From NCBI RefSeq assembly GCF_000384335.2, contig NZ_KQ031382.1:2429545-2493544 (forward strand): a DNA stretch of 64,000 bases. Direction: 5' to 3'. The translations under genes and the position numbers were made by a program. Below are positions 34,571 through 44,862 of the stretch, one piece after another. Position 1 is the first letter of the stretch. Every line of letters starts with the position of its first letter. The notes beneath the pieces are model-generated. The model ran no database searches and was not told where the DNA came from. It worked only from the letters and a program-made list of their open reading frames with translations. This DNA is from Hyphomicrobium sp. 99 (GTDB taxonomy: Bacteria > Pseudomonadota > Alphaproteobacteria > Rhizobiales > Hyphomicrobiaceae).

Positions 34571-35896
34571 ATGACGAAATTTAGGGTAGGCGCTCTGGTG
34601 GCTGCAGGCGTCCTCGCTGGCGGATTCGCCACGAGCGCCTCTGCAGCGGACCTCGGCGGCAACTGCTGTGCAGACCTCGAGGAACGAATCGCAGAGCTGG
34701 AAGCGACGACGGCACGTAAGGGCAACCGCAAGGTCTCCCTCACGGTTTCGGGTTGGGTTGGCCAGCAGGTCATGTGGTGGGACGATGGCCGCGAATCGAA
34801 CACCTACGTCACCGATCTCGGTTCGACGATCGCCAGCCACGTGAAGTTCACGGGCCAGGCGACGATCTTACCGGGTTGGTACGCCGGTTACGTTCTGCAC
34901 CTCGAAGCCACTGGCTCCGACAGCTTGACGACCAGCCAAAACGTCGTCGATGGACCGAACGCACTCTTGGTGCCACACACTGTAAACGGTGTCAGTACCT
35001 TGCAGTCGTACTGGTTCGTCAAGAGCGATCAGCTCGGCAAGGTTTCGATCGGCAAGGCATCGGATGCGGCCGATAACGCGGCAATCCTCGTCGACGGTTC
35101 GGGCTCTCTCGTTCCGGCCAACTGGGTGGCCTTCGACTACAATAGCTTTTTCATCCGCGAAAAGGGTACGGGCACTCTGTCGCCCGCAGTCTGGGGAGGC
35201 AATTTTTGCCAGAGCTTTGGCGGTGCCTTGGGCGACTGCGACGGCGTACCGCGCAATGTCGTTCGCTACGACTCGCCGACCTTCGGCGGCTTCTCCGTAT
35301 CGGCATCGTGGGGCGAGGATGACATCTGGGCCATCACGACTCGCTACGCTGGCGAATGGCACGACTTCAAAGTTGCGGCCGTCGCGTCGTATGCCGAAAG
35401 CACCGACGAACTTTGCTGCAACACATCGAGTGGCTTCGTCGTCCTTAACAACACGCAGCGGTACTTCCAGGCTGGTGCCTATGCTGAGCATGTTCCGACC
35501 GGTCTTTGGATGTACGGCGCCTACGGCCACAATGATTACGATGATCCGACGAACCTGACCGGAACCAGGGGCCAATCGGAGACGTGGTACCTCAAAGGCG
35601 GCATCCGTCAGCGCTGGAACCCGCTGGGTCATACGGTCCTCTACGCCGAGTATGAACACGCTCACGGCGAAGGCATCTTCGCATCATCGGGTGTCGATGG
35701 CTTCACGGCTGCCGGAGACTTCAGCGCCGCCAATAAGGACACCACCAAGCTCTGGGGCGGTGGTATCGTCCAGGAAATCGACGCTGCAGCGATGTCGGTA
35801 TGGCTCAAGTATCGTCACCTCGAATATGACGATAACTCCGACATACGCTTCGATGACTTCCAGTACTTTTCCTTCGGTGGTCTGATCAACTACTGA
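34571..35896 (+). CDS. Outer-membrane porin (second paralog)
   Basis: This 441-residue porin is a paralog of the protein encoded just upstream. After a signal peptide (residues 1-26, ending ASAAD) the first hundred residues are nearly identical to porin 1, including NCCADLEERIAELEATTARK and the strands around FTGQATILPGW. Differences concentrate in the predicted loops, for example LCCNTSSGFVVLNN with two extra cysteines and an insertion DDPTNLTGTRGQSETW, so pore selectivity or surface exposure probably differs. The C-terminus FQYFSFGGLINY has the terminal aromatic residue. I chose ATG 34571 with GGGAGAAGG upstream; the longer in-frame extension to 34469 precedes the signal peptide and is not plausible. 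Confidence 0.9.
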   Translation: MTKFRVGALVAAGVLAGGFATSASAADLGGNCCADLEERIAELEATTARKGNRKVSLTVSGWVGQQVMWWDDGRESNTYVTDLGSTIASHVKFTGQATILPGWYAGYVLHLEATGSDSLTTSQNVVDGPNALLVPHTVNGVSTLQSYWFVKSDQLGKVSIGKASDAADNAAILVDGSGSLVPANWVAFDYNSFFIREKGTGTLSPAVWGGNFCQSFGGALGDCDGVPRNVVRYDSPTFGGFSVSASWGEDDIWAITTRYAGEWHDFKVAAVASYAESTDELCCNTSSGFVVLNNTQRYFQAGAYAEHVPTGLWMYGAYGHNDYDDPTNLTGTRGQSETWYLKGGIRQRWNPLGHTVLYAEYEHAHGEGIFASSGVDGFTAAGDFSAANKDTTKLWGGGIVQEIDAAAMSVWLKYRHLEYDDNSDIRFDDFQYFSFGGLINY

Positions 35897-35919
35897 TCAC
35901 CTCGATAGCCAAAATAAGA

Positions 35920-35952
35920 GAAGCCGCCCGCCCAGGCGGCTTCTTTGCTTTG
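35920..35952 (+). terminator. Rho-independent terminator of porin 2
   Basis: Stem GAAGCCGCC / GGCGGCTTC with loop CGCCCA, then TTTGCTTT, 24 bases after the stop. Confidence 0.85.
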
Positions 35953-36014
35953 GGTGCAATCGCTGGCTCTAGGGCCGCATTGTCCCGGCACGCCAAAGCG
36001 CTTACCTCTCTCAT

Positions 36015-37190
36015 ATGTTCGAGACTTTTTTCACCGAGCTTCGCTCGGCCAAACTGCCGGTAACCCTTAAGGAATATCTGACGCTGCTCGAGGCCGTCGG
36101 CGCCGGCGTTGCAGGCGGCCGCGTCGAGGACTTCTATTATCTCGCCCGGGCCACCCTCATTAAGGACGAGCGAAACCTCGATCGTTTCGACCAGATCTTC
36201 GCGCACGTCTTCAAGGGAATTGACCTTCTGCCCGAAGCCATCGAAGCCGAAATCCCCGAGGAATGGCTTCGCCGGATCAGCACGCTTCACCTCTCCGAAG
36301 AGGACAAAAAGAAGATCGAGGAACTCGGCGGCTGGGACAAGATCATGGAGGAGCTGAAGAAGCGCCTCGCCGAACAGAAGGAGCGCCACCAGGGCGGCAA
36401 CAAGTGGATCGGCACCGGCGGCACCTCCCCTTACGGGGCATACGGATATAATCCCGCAGGCATTCGCATCGGCCAGCACGAGAGCCGGCATCGCCGTGCC
36501 ATCAAGGTTTGGGATAAACGCGAATTCAAGGATCTCGCGGGCACAGCTGAAATCGGCACACGGACGATCAAGGTCGCGCTTCGGCGCTTACGCCAATTCG
36601 CACGCTCCGGCGCCGCCTCCGAGCTCGATCTCGACAGCACGATCCGCGGCACCGCCGAGAAAGGCTATCTCGACGTTCGCCTTCGCCCCGAGCGGCACAA
36701 TGCCGTAAAGCTTCTGATGTTCTTCGACATCGGCGGCTCGATGGACGATCACATTCGTGAGGTCGAAGATCTGTTCTCCGCCGCTCGCGCCGAGTTCAAG
36801 CACCTCGAATACTACTACTTCCACAATTGTCTCTACGAGGGTGTCTGGAAAGAGAACGCCCGCCGTTACACGAACAAAATCGATACATGGCAGGTGCTCC
36901 ACACCTACCCAGCCGACTACAAAGTCATTTTCATCGGCGATGCCTCGATGAGCCCCTACGAGATCACCGTCGCGGGCGGCTCGGTCGAACACATGAACGA
37001 GGAGCCCGGCGCCGTCTGGCTAAAGCGAGTGACCGACATCTATAAGCACGCCATTTGGCTCAATCCGGTCGATGAGCAGCATTGGGACTGGACGCCCTCC
37101 ATCGGCATCGTCCGGCAACTGCTTGGCGGCCGCATGTTTCCACTGACGCTTGATGGTCTCGATGCCGGAATGCGCGCTTTGATGCGCTGA
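36015..37190 (+). CDS. CoxE-like VWA domain protein
   Basis: The 391-residue cytoplasmic protein belongs to the CoxE/VWA family. The N-terminus FFTELRSAKLPVTLKEYLTL is typical, followed by a charged helical region to about residue 120 and a C-terminal von Willebrand A domain from about 225. The MIDAS motif reads FFDIGGSMDDH, that is D-x-G-x-S in place of the usual D-x-S-x-S, with later GDASMSPYEI. Such proteins normally act with a MoxR-type AAA ATPase as a chaperone pair that matures metal enzymes, but no MoxR gene is adjacent. There is no clear ribosome binding site before the ATG at 36015. It might be read from its own promoter after the porin terminator. Confidence 0.88.
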   Translation: MFETFFTELRSAKLPVTLKEYLTLLEAVGAGVAGGRVEDFYYLARATLIKDERNLDRFDQIFAHVFKGIDLLPEAIEAEIPEEWLRRISTLHLSEEDKKKIEELGGWDKIMEELKKRLAEQKERHQGGNKWIGTGGTSPYGAYGYNPAGIRIGQHESRHRRAIKVWDKREFKDLAGTAEIGTRTIKVALRRLRQFARSGAASELDLDSTIRGTAEKGYLDVRLRPERHNAVKLLMFFDIGGSMDDHIREVEDLFSAARAEFKHLEYYYFHNCLYEGVWKENARRYTNKIDTWQVLHTYPADYKVIFIGDASMSPYEITVAGGSVEHMNEEPGAVWLKRVTDIYKHAIWLNPVDEQHWDWTPSIGIVRQLLGGRMFPLTLDGLDAGMRALMR

Positions 37191-37354
37191 AATCGTCGTT
37201 CCGACGCAGTTCGGTGTGTAAGATCCCTAAGGCGACTGTTGAGTTGTGCCGCAAACCGTTAAGCTCTGAATGTGGCAAACTCGATTCTAAGCATTGACCT
37301 TGCGCTAAGCCTGGGACAATGAATTGGAAAATGAGGGGTGGGGGGAACATCCCA

Positions 37355-37876
37355 ATGAAGAACGTTAAGATCTTTCTCGTGGCGATTTCCACTGCCGCTC
37401 TCGGCGGTTGCGGCGCTTCGCTGCCCAGCCTTCCGACGACGGGCTCCCTCCTTGGGGGTGAGTCGAAGGCCGCGCAGGCAAACGCCAATCCGAATGATCC
37501 GCTCGCACGAACGATGGACGTCGCAGCGACGTCCGCGCGCGCTATCAAGTGCGGCTATAATTTCGACCCGGTAAAACTCAAAAACCAGTTCCTCACGTCC
37601 GAGAGCGCCGCCAATCCCGCCGATGCCGCAAAGCTTCCGCAGGTCTACGACACGGCATTCAACGGCGTCTCGAAAGCCCTGGCCGATAAGGGCGCCGACT
37701 ATTGCACCCCGCTGAAAGTCGCGCGCATAAAGCTCGCGCTGACTAGGCACCTTGGGGGAGACTACACGCCCGCGCCTCCTGAACCTTCGGAAGATAGCGG
37801 CGGAATCCTCAGCGGATGGGGCGGCGGATCGACGAGTTCCGAGGGCGTTGATACGAAGCACGTCTTCGAAAACTGA
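37355..37876 (+). CDS. Putative lipoprotein of unknown function
   Basis: This 173-residue protein starts MKNVKIFLVAISTAALGGCG, a type II signal peptide with the lipobox L-G-G-C, so it should be lipid-anchored, probably to the outer membrane. The mature part holds a helical domain with two cysteines (AIKCGYNFDPVKLKNQFL and DYCTPLKVARIKLALTRHLGG) that could form a disulfide, and a Pro/Gly/Ser-rich tail. I recognise no family. GGGGGA ten bases upstream supports ATG 37355 over the in-frame ATG at 37319. Downstream are a small membrane protein and a CelD-like gene on the same strand. Confidence 0.75.
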   Translation: MKNVKIFLVAISTAALGGCGASLPSLPTTGSLLGGESKAAQANANPNDPLARTMDVAATSARAIKCGYNFDPVKLKNQFLTSESAANPADAAKLPQVYDTAFNGVSKALADKGADYCTPLKVARIKLALTRHLGGDYTPAPPEPSEDSGGILSGWGGGSTSSEGVDTKHVFEN

Positions 37877-37927
37877 CGCGGGCCCGTTCGCTGCTTTCGA
37901 TCTTTCGCGCTTTGCCGGAACGCACGC

Positions 37928-38293
37928 GTGCAGCAGATTCTCTGGACCGAAATCGCTATTAAAGCCGTCGCTGGCCTCGTCCTGTTGATCGTGCCGCTCA
38001 CGGCACTCGCGATCGCCGGGTTGGCGCGGCCGACCACCGGCCTATGGCCTCGTCTCGCCGGTGCGCTTTTACTGGCGATCGCGGCGAGCATCTGGATCGG
38101 GCTGGAGTATCCGGCAAGTCGAGGATCGATCGGCCCGGCGGCCCTCGTGCCGCTCAATCTTTTTCCGGCGGCCGTGCTGATCGCAGCACTCGTGATGGGA
38201 ACGGCTGCACCGACACGCCGTGGCAAGGTCGTCCTTGGACTGACCGCTATTTTGCTGACGCTGCTGGCTTTTCTCGAAATTGCACACGTCTAA
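37928..38293 (+). CDS. Small four-helix membrane protein
   Basis: The 121-residue product is almost entirely hydrophobic with about four transmembrane helices: residues 10-32, 41-60, 72-92 and 100-118. It has no cysteines or conserved charged motif that I can tie to a transport or enzyme family. It starts with GTG at 37928 and the ribosome binding site is weak, so the start is uncertain. It lies 51 bases after the lipoprotein gene and may share its transcript. Confidence 0.65.
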   Translation: MQQILWTEIAIKAVAGLVLLIVPLTALAIAGLARPTTGLWPRLAGALLLAIAASIWIGLEYPASRGSIGPAALVPLNLFPAAVLIAALVMGTAAPTRRGKVVLGLTAILLTLLAFLEIAHV

Positions 38294-38407
38294 GGACATT
38301 CCTCAGACTTAGGCCGTGTAACGCTCACCTAACATTTCCCCGCTACACCTTCAGAAGGAAATCCTGAAGCCCGGGCCCACCCCCGCCAATCCAGATCGTG
38401 CTGAGCC

Positions 38408-39676
38408 ATGAGCGTTGCCGCCCGTTCGCTGACATCTTTCGAGCTGCCGGCTTTGCAAGAAGACCGTTCACCCAACGTCGTCCGGCATCCCACGTTTTGC
38501 GAATTCGATCTCATCACCGAGCGCCGAGCATTCGATGCGCTCGAAGCCGATTGGAACGATCTCTTCGCGCGTGCAGGCAATCCAGCAAACGTCTTTCAAA
38601 CCTTCAGCTTCTGCTGGCACTGGGCCAATCATTATCTGCATGAGCCGGATCTCCGCGAGCGTCGCAGCCGATCGAGCGGACTGAAACTCCGGCTCATCAC
38701 AGCTCACCGCGACGGTCGCCTGGTCATGGTATGGCCCCTCGTCTCCGAGCGCGTGCGCGGCATCACGCAAGTTTTCTGGATGGGCGAGCCGGTCAGCCAA
38801 TACGGCGACGTGCTGATCGACGCCGTCGAGGATAAGGGTGCAATCCTCCGAGCCGCATACGAATTCCTGCGCACGCAAACCCGAGCCGACATCCTCCGCC
38901 TACGCCGCGTAAGGGAAGATGCTAACGTCGCGCCGCTGATGGCGGACATCTCAGCTACCGCCGCCGACCGCCAGCTCGCCCCCTACATGGATCTGACGTC
39001 GGCGAACGATTTCCAAGCATTCGAACAACGCTACTCAAGCAAGACCCGAAAAAACCGCCGCCGCCTCTTCCGTCGCCTCGAAGAAAAAGGTCCGATCGAG
39101 TTTCTTCGTCTGCATGGCGGAGAAGAAGCACGTCAGCTCGCCGTCGAAGCCGTCGCGCTCAAAGCGGAGTGGCTCAAATCGCGCGGCCTGCTTTCGAACG
39201 CCATCGCCGACCGGCGAATGGCGGGTCTTTTCGCTGATCTTGCCGAAGGCAAAACGAAACCCACGGGCTGCATTGTCTCGGCGCTCAAATCGAACGGCGA
39301 GATCGCAGCTCTCGAAGTGTCCTTCGCCTGCAAAGCGCGACTTGCGATGCATCTCATCGTCTTCAATCTCGCGTTCGAGAAATCGGGCGCCGGCGTCCTG
39401 CTTCTCGAGCAGAGCTTGAAGGATGGATACGCAGAACGCTTCGACGCACTCGACATGCTGGCACCGGGCGATGATTACAAATTCGACTGGTGCGATAAGT
39501 CGGGCAGCGTTGTCGACTGGGTGAAGCCGCTCACGCTCCGAGGCGAAATCTACGCGCGGGCTTACCTTGGTTTCTTACGCGGACGCATCAAGACCGCGCT
39601 CAAGAAACTGCCTCAGCCGTTGCGCCGGCTGATGCGCAACGGTTTGGCGAAAACCGCGTCTCCCTCTTCGGAGTGA
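38408..39676 (+). CDS. GNAT-type acyltransferase, CelD/BcsL-like
   Basis: This 422-residue protein carries the C-terminal GNAT-like Acetyltransf_6 domain found in CelD/BcsL and FemAB-like proteins. Features: the N-terminal pattern FDALEADWNDLFARAGNPAN with VFQTFSFCWHWANHYL, a central basic helix with YSSKTRKNRRRLFRRLEEKG, and the C-terminal FACKARLAMHLIVFNLAFEKSGAGVLL with FDALDMLAPGDDYKFDWCDK. CelD was named in agrobacterial cellulose synthesis, but no cellulose genes are here, so it more likely acylates a polysaccharide or cell-wall precursor. It is convergent with the ferredoxin reductase gene, four bases apart. Confidence 0.82.
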   Translation: MSVAARSLTSFELPALQEDRSPNVVRHPTFCEFDLITERRAFDALEADWNDLFARAGNPANVFQTFSFCWHWANHYLHEPDLRERRSRSSGLKLRLITAHRDGRLVMVWPLVSERVRGITQVFWMGEPVSQYGDVLIDAVEDKGAILRAAYEFLRTQTRADILRLRRVREDANVAPLMADISATAADRQLAPYMDLTSANDFQAFEQRYSSKTRKNRRRLFRRLEEKGPIEFLRLHGGEEARQLAVEAVALKAEWLKSRGLLSNAIADRRMAGLFADLAEGKTKPTGCIVSALKSNGEIAALEVSFACKARLAMHLIVFNLAFEKSGAGVLLLEQSLKDGYAERFDALDMLAPGDDYKFDWCDKSGSVVDWVKPLTLRGEIYARAYLGFLRGRIKTALKKLPQPLRRLMRNGLAKTASPSSE

Positions 39677-39680
39677 CGCG

Positions 39681-41115
<1,435 letters not shown>

Positions 41116-41276
41116 GGTTGCGTACGCGTCCTCAAAGCTGAAAAGGCCACTCATAGGCGGCGGCTAGCGAAAGGGGATGATTAAGTTAGCGCGCACACTT
41201 AGAGGGACACCGCACGCATTTCAAGCCGAACGGGCACGCGCGTCCCTGCGACGCGCAAATGCTGTGGCTGCGGCGC

Positions 41277-41708
41277 TTAGCCGAGCTTATCGGATTGATG
41301 GACGAACGTGCGGGCTTCCGACACTGCCGCTTCCAGTTTGGATATCGCATCCAAGCAGGCTTCGGCCTCATTTCCCCGAAGTGCCTCAGCCTGCTGCGCC
41401 AATGTGGCAATCCGCCAAGCCCCGACCGCCCGGCTCGATCCCTTGAGCGTATGTGCCGCGATCTTCCAGTCCCGTTCTGTCGCAGCTGAGCGCAAAGCCG
41501 CCAATGTCTCGGGAAGTTGCGCTAGGAAAAGCTGAAGAACCTCGTCTTCCAGCGCCTTATCCCCAAGCGTGTAGCGCCGCAAATGCGCGAGATCGACCGG
41601 CAATTCATTCGCACCCCCCCGGTTATCCGGGGACTCGACATCGAACGGCCGAGCCGGCTGTGCATCCATCTCAGGCACTTGAAACGCACTTTGCATCGTT
41701 GCGACCAT
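41277..41708 (-). CDS. Histidine phosphotransfer (Hpt) domain protein
   Basis: The 143-residue product is a free-standing Hpt domain. The phosphorylatable histidine lies in AAHTLKGSSRAVGAWRIA (His86), followed by the amphipathic helix of the four-helix bundle and a C-terminal helix. It would pass phosphate between a hybrid histidine kinase receiver and a response regulator. No kinase or response regulator gene is adjacent. The N-terminal 35 residues are acidic and probably disordered. It is divergent from the coiled-coil membrane protein gene, separated by about 340 bases. The start ATG at 41708 or the next at 41696 are both acceptable. Confidence 0.88.
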   Translation of the reverse strand: MVATMQSAFQVPEMDAQPARPFDVESPDNRGGANELPVDLAHLRRYTLGDKALEDEVLQLFLAQLPETLAALRSAATERDWKIAAHTLKGSSRAVGAWRIATLAQQAEALRGNEAEACLDAISKLEAAVSEARTFVHQSDKLG

Positions 41709-42046
41709 AGCTCTGCCATGGCGAGTCGTCAGAATATTATGGTCGCAAATGCGCGATAACTCTGGGTAAAGCGGCCCTGCGTGTTTCGGCCATTCCTGTA
41801 AACCGCTACTTAACCTATTGGCTTGAGGCCGCAGGCGGCCCCGCCGGACGAACTTGGCCGCAATCCGGCCGCATTAACCGGTCCAACTCACTAAGTCGTT
41901 TAGATGCATAGACATTCCGTATGGTTACCCATGTGTTTCCATTTTGTAACCAAGTAAAAATATTATAGGGTGCGAATGGGAGTTCCGGTGGGCCTGAAGC
42001 GCACGGGCTTGTGTCGCGTACCGGATCGAGTGGGGGGCATTGCGCA
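41709..42046. promoter_or_regulatory. Divergent spacer before the coiled-coil membrane protein
   Basis: This 338-base region has an AT-richer segment around 41915-41975 that includes AAAATATTATAGGG, a plausible -10 region for the rightward gene. GTGGGGGGC lies 10 bases before the ATG at 42047. No coding frame of note. Confidence 0.4.
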
Positions 42047-44800
42047 ATGTCGCAGGATCAAATTGCGAAGCTCATGGCTATCGGCGGCAAAACGCAGCCG
42101 GCATCGGCGGAGCCTACATTGAGCGCTCCTGACGCTTTGCGCCAAGCGACAGGCCAGGCGACGAACCCATCATCGCTTCAAAAAGGCTCTATCGACACCC
42201 CCCTGGCCCTGCCACCGCCGCCGCCGTTACTCGGCGAGGACAACGCACGGCCATCGCCCCCGACGCCCCTCCAAGCCGATAATGAAACCGCCAACGACGA
42301 GCCGCCGAGCCGTCGCGTTGCGCGTCGCCGCCCCGCAGGTCCCGTACGCGGAAAGATTGCCGCAAACGACGATGTGCCGAGCATCGGCGGCCTGATCTAC
42401 GCGCTCGAACAAAAGCCATCGAGCAAGGTCTTCCGTTTTGCCGCGATTGGAAGCGCCGTCTGGGCCGTCGTCGGGCTGACCGTCGGCGCGCTGACGATGG
42501 CGCCCGGCTGGCAGGCAGGCGAGTCGCTTTCCTCGCTCCTGCTACAACCGGCAACGTTCTACACCATCACCGCCATCGTCGCGCCGATCGGAATTATCTG
42601 GCTGCTGGCTCTGCTGAACTGGCACATCGCCTCCCTCGCCCTCAAATCCGCGACGATGAGCGAAGTCGCCATTCGCCTCGCGGAGCCCGACCGAACCGCC
42701 GAGCAATCGATCGCAAGCCTCGGCCAAGCGGTCCGCCGCCAAGTCTCATTCATGAACGACGCCGTATCGCGCGCCCTGGGCCGCGCTGGCGAACTCGAAG
42801 CGCTCGTGCACAATCATGTCGCCGAACTTGAACGTTCCTACGAGCACAACGAACGCCGCATCCGTGAGCTGATCAACGAATTGGGCGGCGAACGCCACGC
42901 CCTTCTCGACACATCGACGAACGTCACCGAGACACTGAAAACGCTCGGCACCGAAATCCCGACGCTGATCGAAAAGCTTTCGCAGCAGCAGCTGACGTTG
43001 CGGGGCATCATTTCGAACGCGGGCGAAAACCTCGCGAACCTCGAAGGCTCGTTGGCAACCGCGACCGGCCGTTTCGAAAACGCGGTCGGATCGCGCACCC
43101 TGCAACTGCAGTCCGTTCTCGAAGACTATACATCCGCGTTCTCGACGGCCCTCGGTGCCCGAACCGAGCAGATGCGCGCGACGTTCGACGGCTATATGCA
43201 AACCCTCGACACGACACTCGGCAATCGCACCGAGAATTTGCAGACTGTCTTCGAGGAATACGCCCTGGCGCTCGACACGACGCTGTCAAATCGTGCCCAG
43301 GCGCTCGACGTTCAGCTTGTAGAACGCACCCGCTCGCTCGACGAAGCCTTCCAGAAGCGCCTCGAACTCTTCGACGATCAGATCGTGCGCTCGACGTCGG
43401 CGATCGATACCGCCGTCAGCGAAAAGGCATCGCTGCTTACCAACGCGCTCGAATTGCATTCGCGTACATTCCGCGAAACGATCGCGCATCAGGCGGCCGA
43501 ACTCGACGATTCCGTGATGAACGGCATCAACGCCGTGCGCCGCACCAGCGAAAACATCACGCGTCAGACGATGAAGGCCATCGACGGGCTTTCAAAGCAG
43601 TCTGGCGTACTCCAAAACGTCGCCGAAAACCTGTTCTCGCAAATCCACGGCGTCACCGACCGCTTCGAGAACCAGGGCGAGCAAATTCTCAAAGCCGCAA
43701 ATGTGCTCGACACTGCGAACCTCAAAATCGAAACGACGCTTCAGTCGCGCCACGCCGAGCTATCCCACACCCTCGATCGCCTTTCCGGCAAGGCCGACGA
43801 ATTCGGACGCACCATCGCCGGTTACTCGACGAACCTCGAAGGCTCGTTCTCCAACATCGAACTCAAGGCGAGAGCCATCGCCGAAGAGCTGCGCGACAGT
43901 GCTGAAAACCGTTCACGCGCCCTGATGGCCGAACTCGATCGCGTCAAGCACGAAACCGAAGCCCAGGGCGACCGGGCGCTTGCCGATCTCCGCAACCGCT
44001 TCCAGAACGTATCGGGCGAACTCTCGCGCGAATTCGAAACGTTGACGAACCACCTATCGTCCGCGTCGGACGAAACCCGCCTCCGCGCGGCCGAAGCCGC
44101 AGCGACCCTTGCCCGTGAACAGGCCCGCATCCGCGAAGAAGCGGCGCGCCTTCCGGCATCGACGCGAGAGACGGCGGAATCCATGCGCCGCGCCCTCCAA
44201 GATCAATTGCGCGCCATCGAACAGCTGACGCAGATCTCCCAGCGCGCCAACGCACCGCGCGAAATCATTCGCCCAGATCCGACGCCGGCTCGCCTATCGG
44301 GCTCGTTGACCTCTTCTCTCGTTCAGCAGGAGAGCCCGCCAAGCCGCGGAAGATCTACGGCACAGCCGGAAACGCGCGAAGGATGGTCACTCGGCGATCT
44401 ATTGGCCCGCGCCTCGCACGAGGATGAAGCGCCCGCCCCTGCTCCCGAACCGCCGCCAGCACCGGCTCCCGTCCGCCTCGACGTCGGAATGATTGCCCGC
44501 TCGCTCGACCAGGCGACTGCGGCCGCAATCTGGAATCGCATCCGCGCCGGACAGCGCAACGTCCTCGTCCGCAGCATCTACGCCCCTGAAGCGCGCACGC
44601 TTTTCGACGAAATTGCCAATCGCGTCAAAACTGACAATGAGCTGTCCCAGTCGGTTTTCCGCTACCTGGCGGACTTCGAACGGATCATCAAAGAAGCGGA
44701 AGCGCGAGATACGACGGGCCGCACCGCGCAGGGCCATCTCGTTTCCGAAACCGGACGGGTGTATCTCTTCCTCGCCCACGCAGCTGGTCGTATTCGCTAG
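42047..44800 (+). CDS. Large membrane-anchored coiled-coil protein
   Basis: This 917-residue protein has a Pro-rich, disordered cytoplasmic N-terminus (about residues 1-110), two transmembrane helices (about 128-150 and 170-198), and then a very long helical region, about residues 200-760. The helical part contains degenerate repeats of about 25-30 residues, for example TEQMRATFDGYMQTLDTTLG and TENLQTVFEEYALALDTTLS, reminiscent of apolipoprotein-like arrays. A Pro-rich hinge is near 770-815 and the last 100 residues form a separate domain (LDQATAAAIWNRIRAGQRNV to HAAGRIR). Genes like this are often labelled kinesin-like or apolipoprotein-like. A role as a polar or envelope scaffold is my inference. 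The ATG at 42047 is preceded by GGGGGG. Confidence 0.85.
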   Translation: MSQDQIAKLMAIGGKTQPASAEPTLSAPDALRQATGQATNPSSLQKGSIDTPLALPPPPPLLGEDNARPSPPTPLQADNETANDEPPSRRVARRRPAGPVRGKIAANDDVPSIGGLIYALEQKPSSKVFRFAAIGSAVWAVVGLTVGALTMAPGWQAGESLSSLLLQPATFYTITAIVAPIGIIWLLALLNWHIASLALKSATMSEVAIRLAEPDRTAEQSIASLGQAVRRQVSFMNDAVSRALGRAGELEALVHNHVAELERSYEHNERRIRELINELGGERHALLDTSTNVTETLKTLGTEIPTLIEKLSQQQLTLRGIISNAGENLANLEGSLATATGRFENAVGSRTLQLQSVLEDYTSAFSTALGARTEQMRATFDGYMQTLDTTLGNRTENLQTVFEEYALALDTTLSNRAQALDVQLVERTRSLDEAFQKRLELFDDQIVRSTSAIDTAVSEKASLLTNALELHSRTFRETIAHQAAELDDSVMNGINAVRRTSENITRQTMKAIDGLSKQSGVLQNVAENLFSQIHGVTDRFENQGEQILKAANVLDTANLKIETTLQSRHAELSHTLDRLSGKADEFGRTIAGYSTNLEGSFSNIELKARAIAEELRDSAENRSRALMAELDRVKHETEAQGDRALADLRNRFQNVSGELSREFETLTNHLSSASDETRLRAAEAAATLAREQARIREEAARLPASTRETAESMRRALQDQLRAIEQLTQISQRANAPREIIRPDPTPARLSGSLTSSLVQQESPPSRGRSTAQPETREGWSLGDLLARASHEDEAPAPAPEPPPAPAPVRLDVGMIARSLDQATAAAIWNRIRAGQRNVLVRSIYAPEARTLFDEIANRVKTDNELSQSVFRYLADFERIIKEAEARDTTGRTAQGHLVSETGRVYLFLAHAAGRIR

Positions 44801-44862
44801 CGGGCTGGCCGCCCGCTTCAGCCCGGCGATAACAAATCCGATGCAAATCCGGGCCATTTCCG

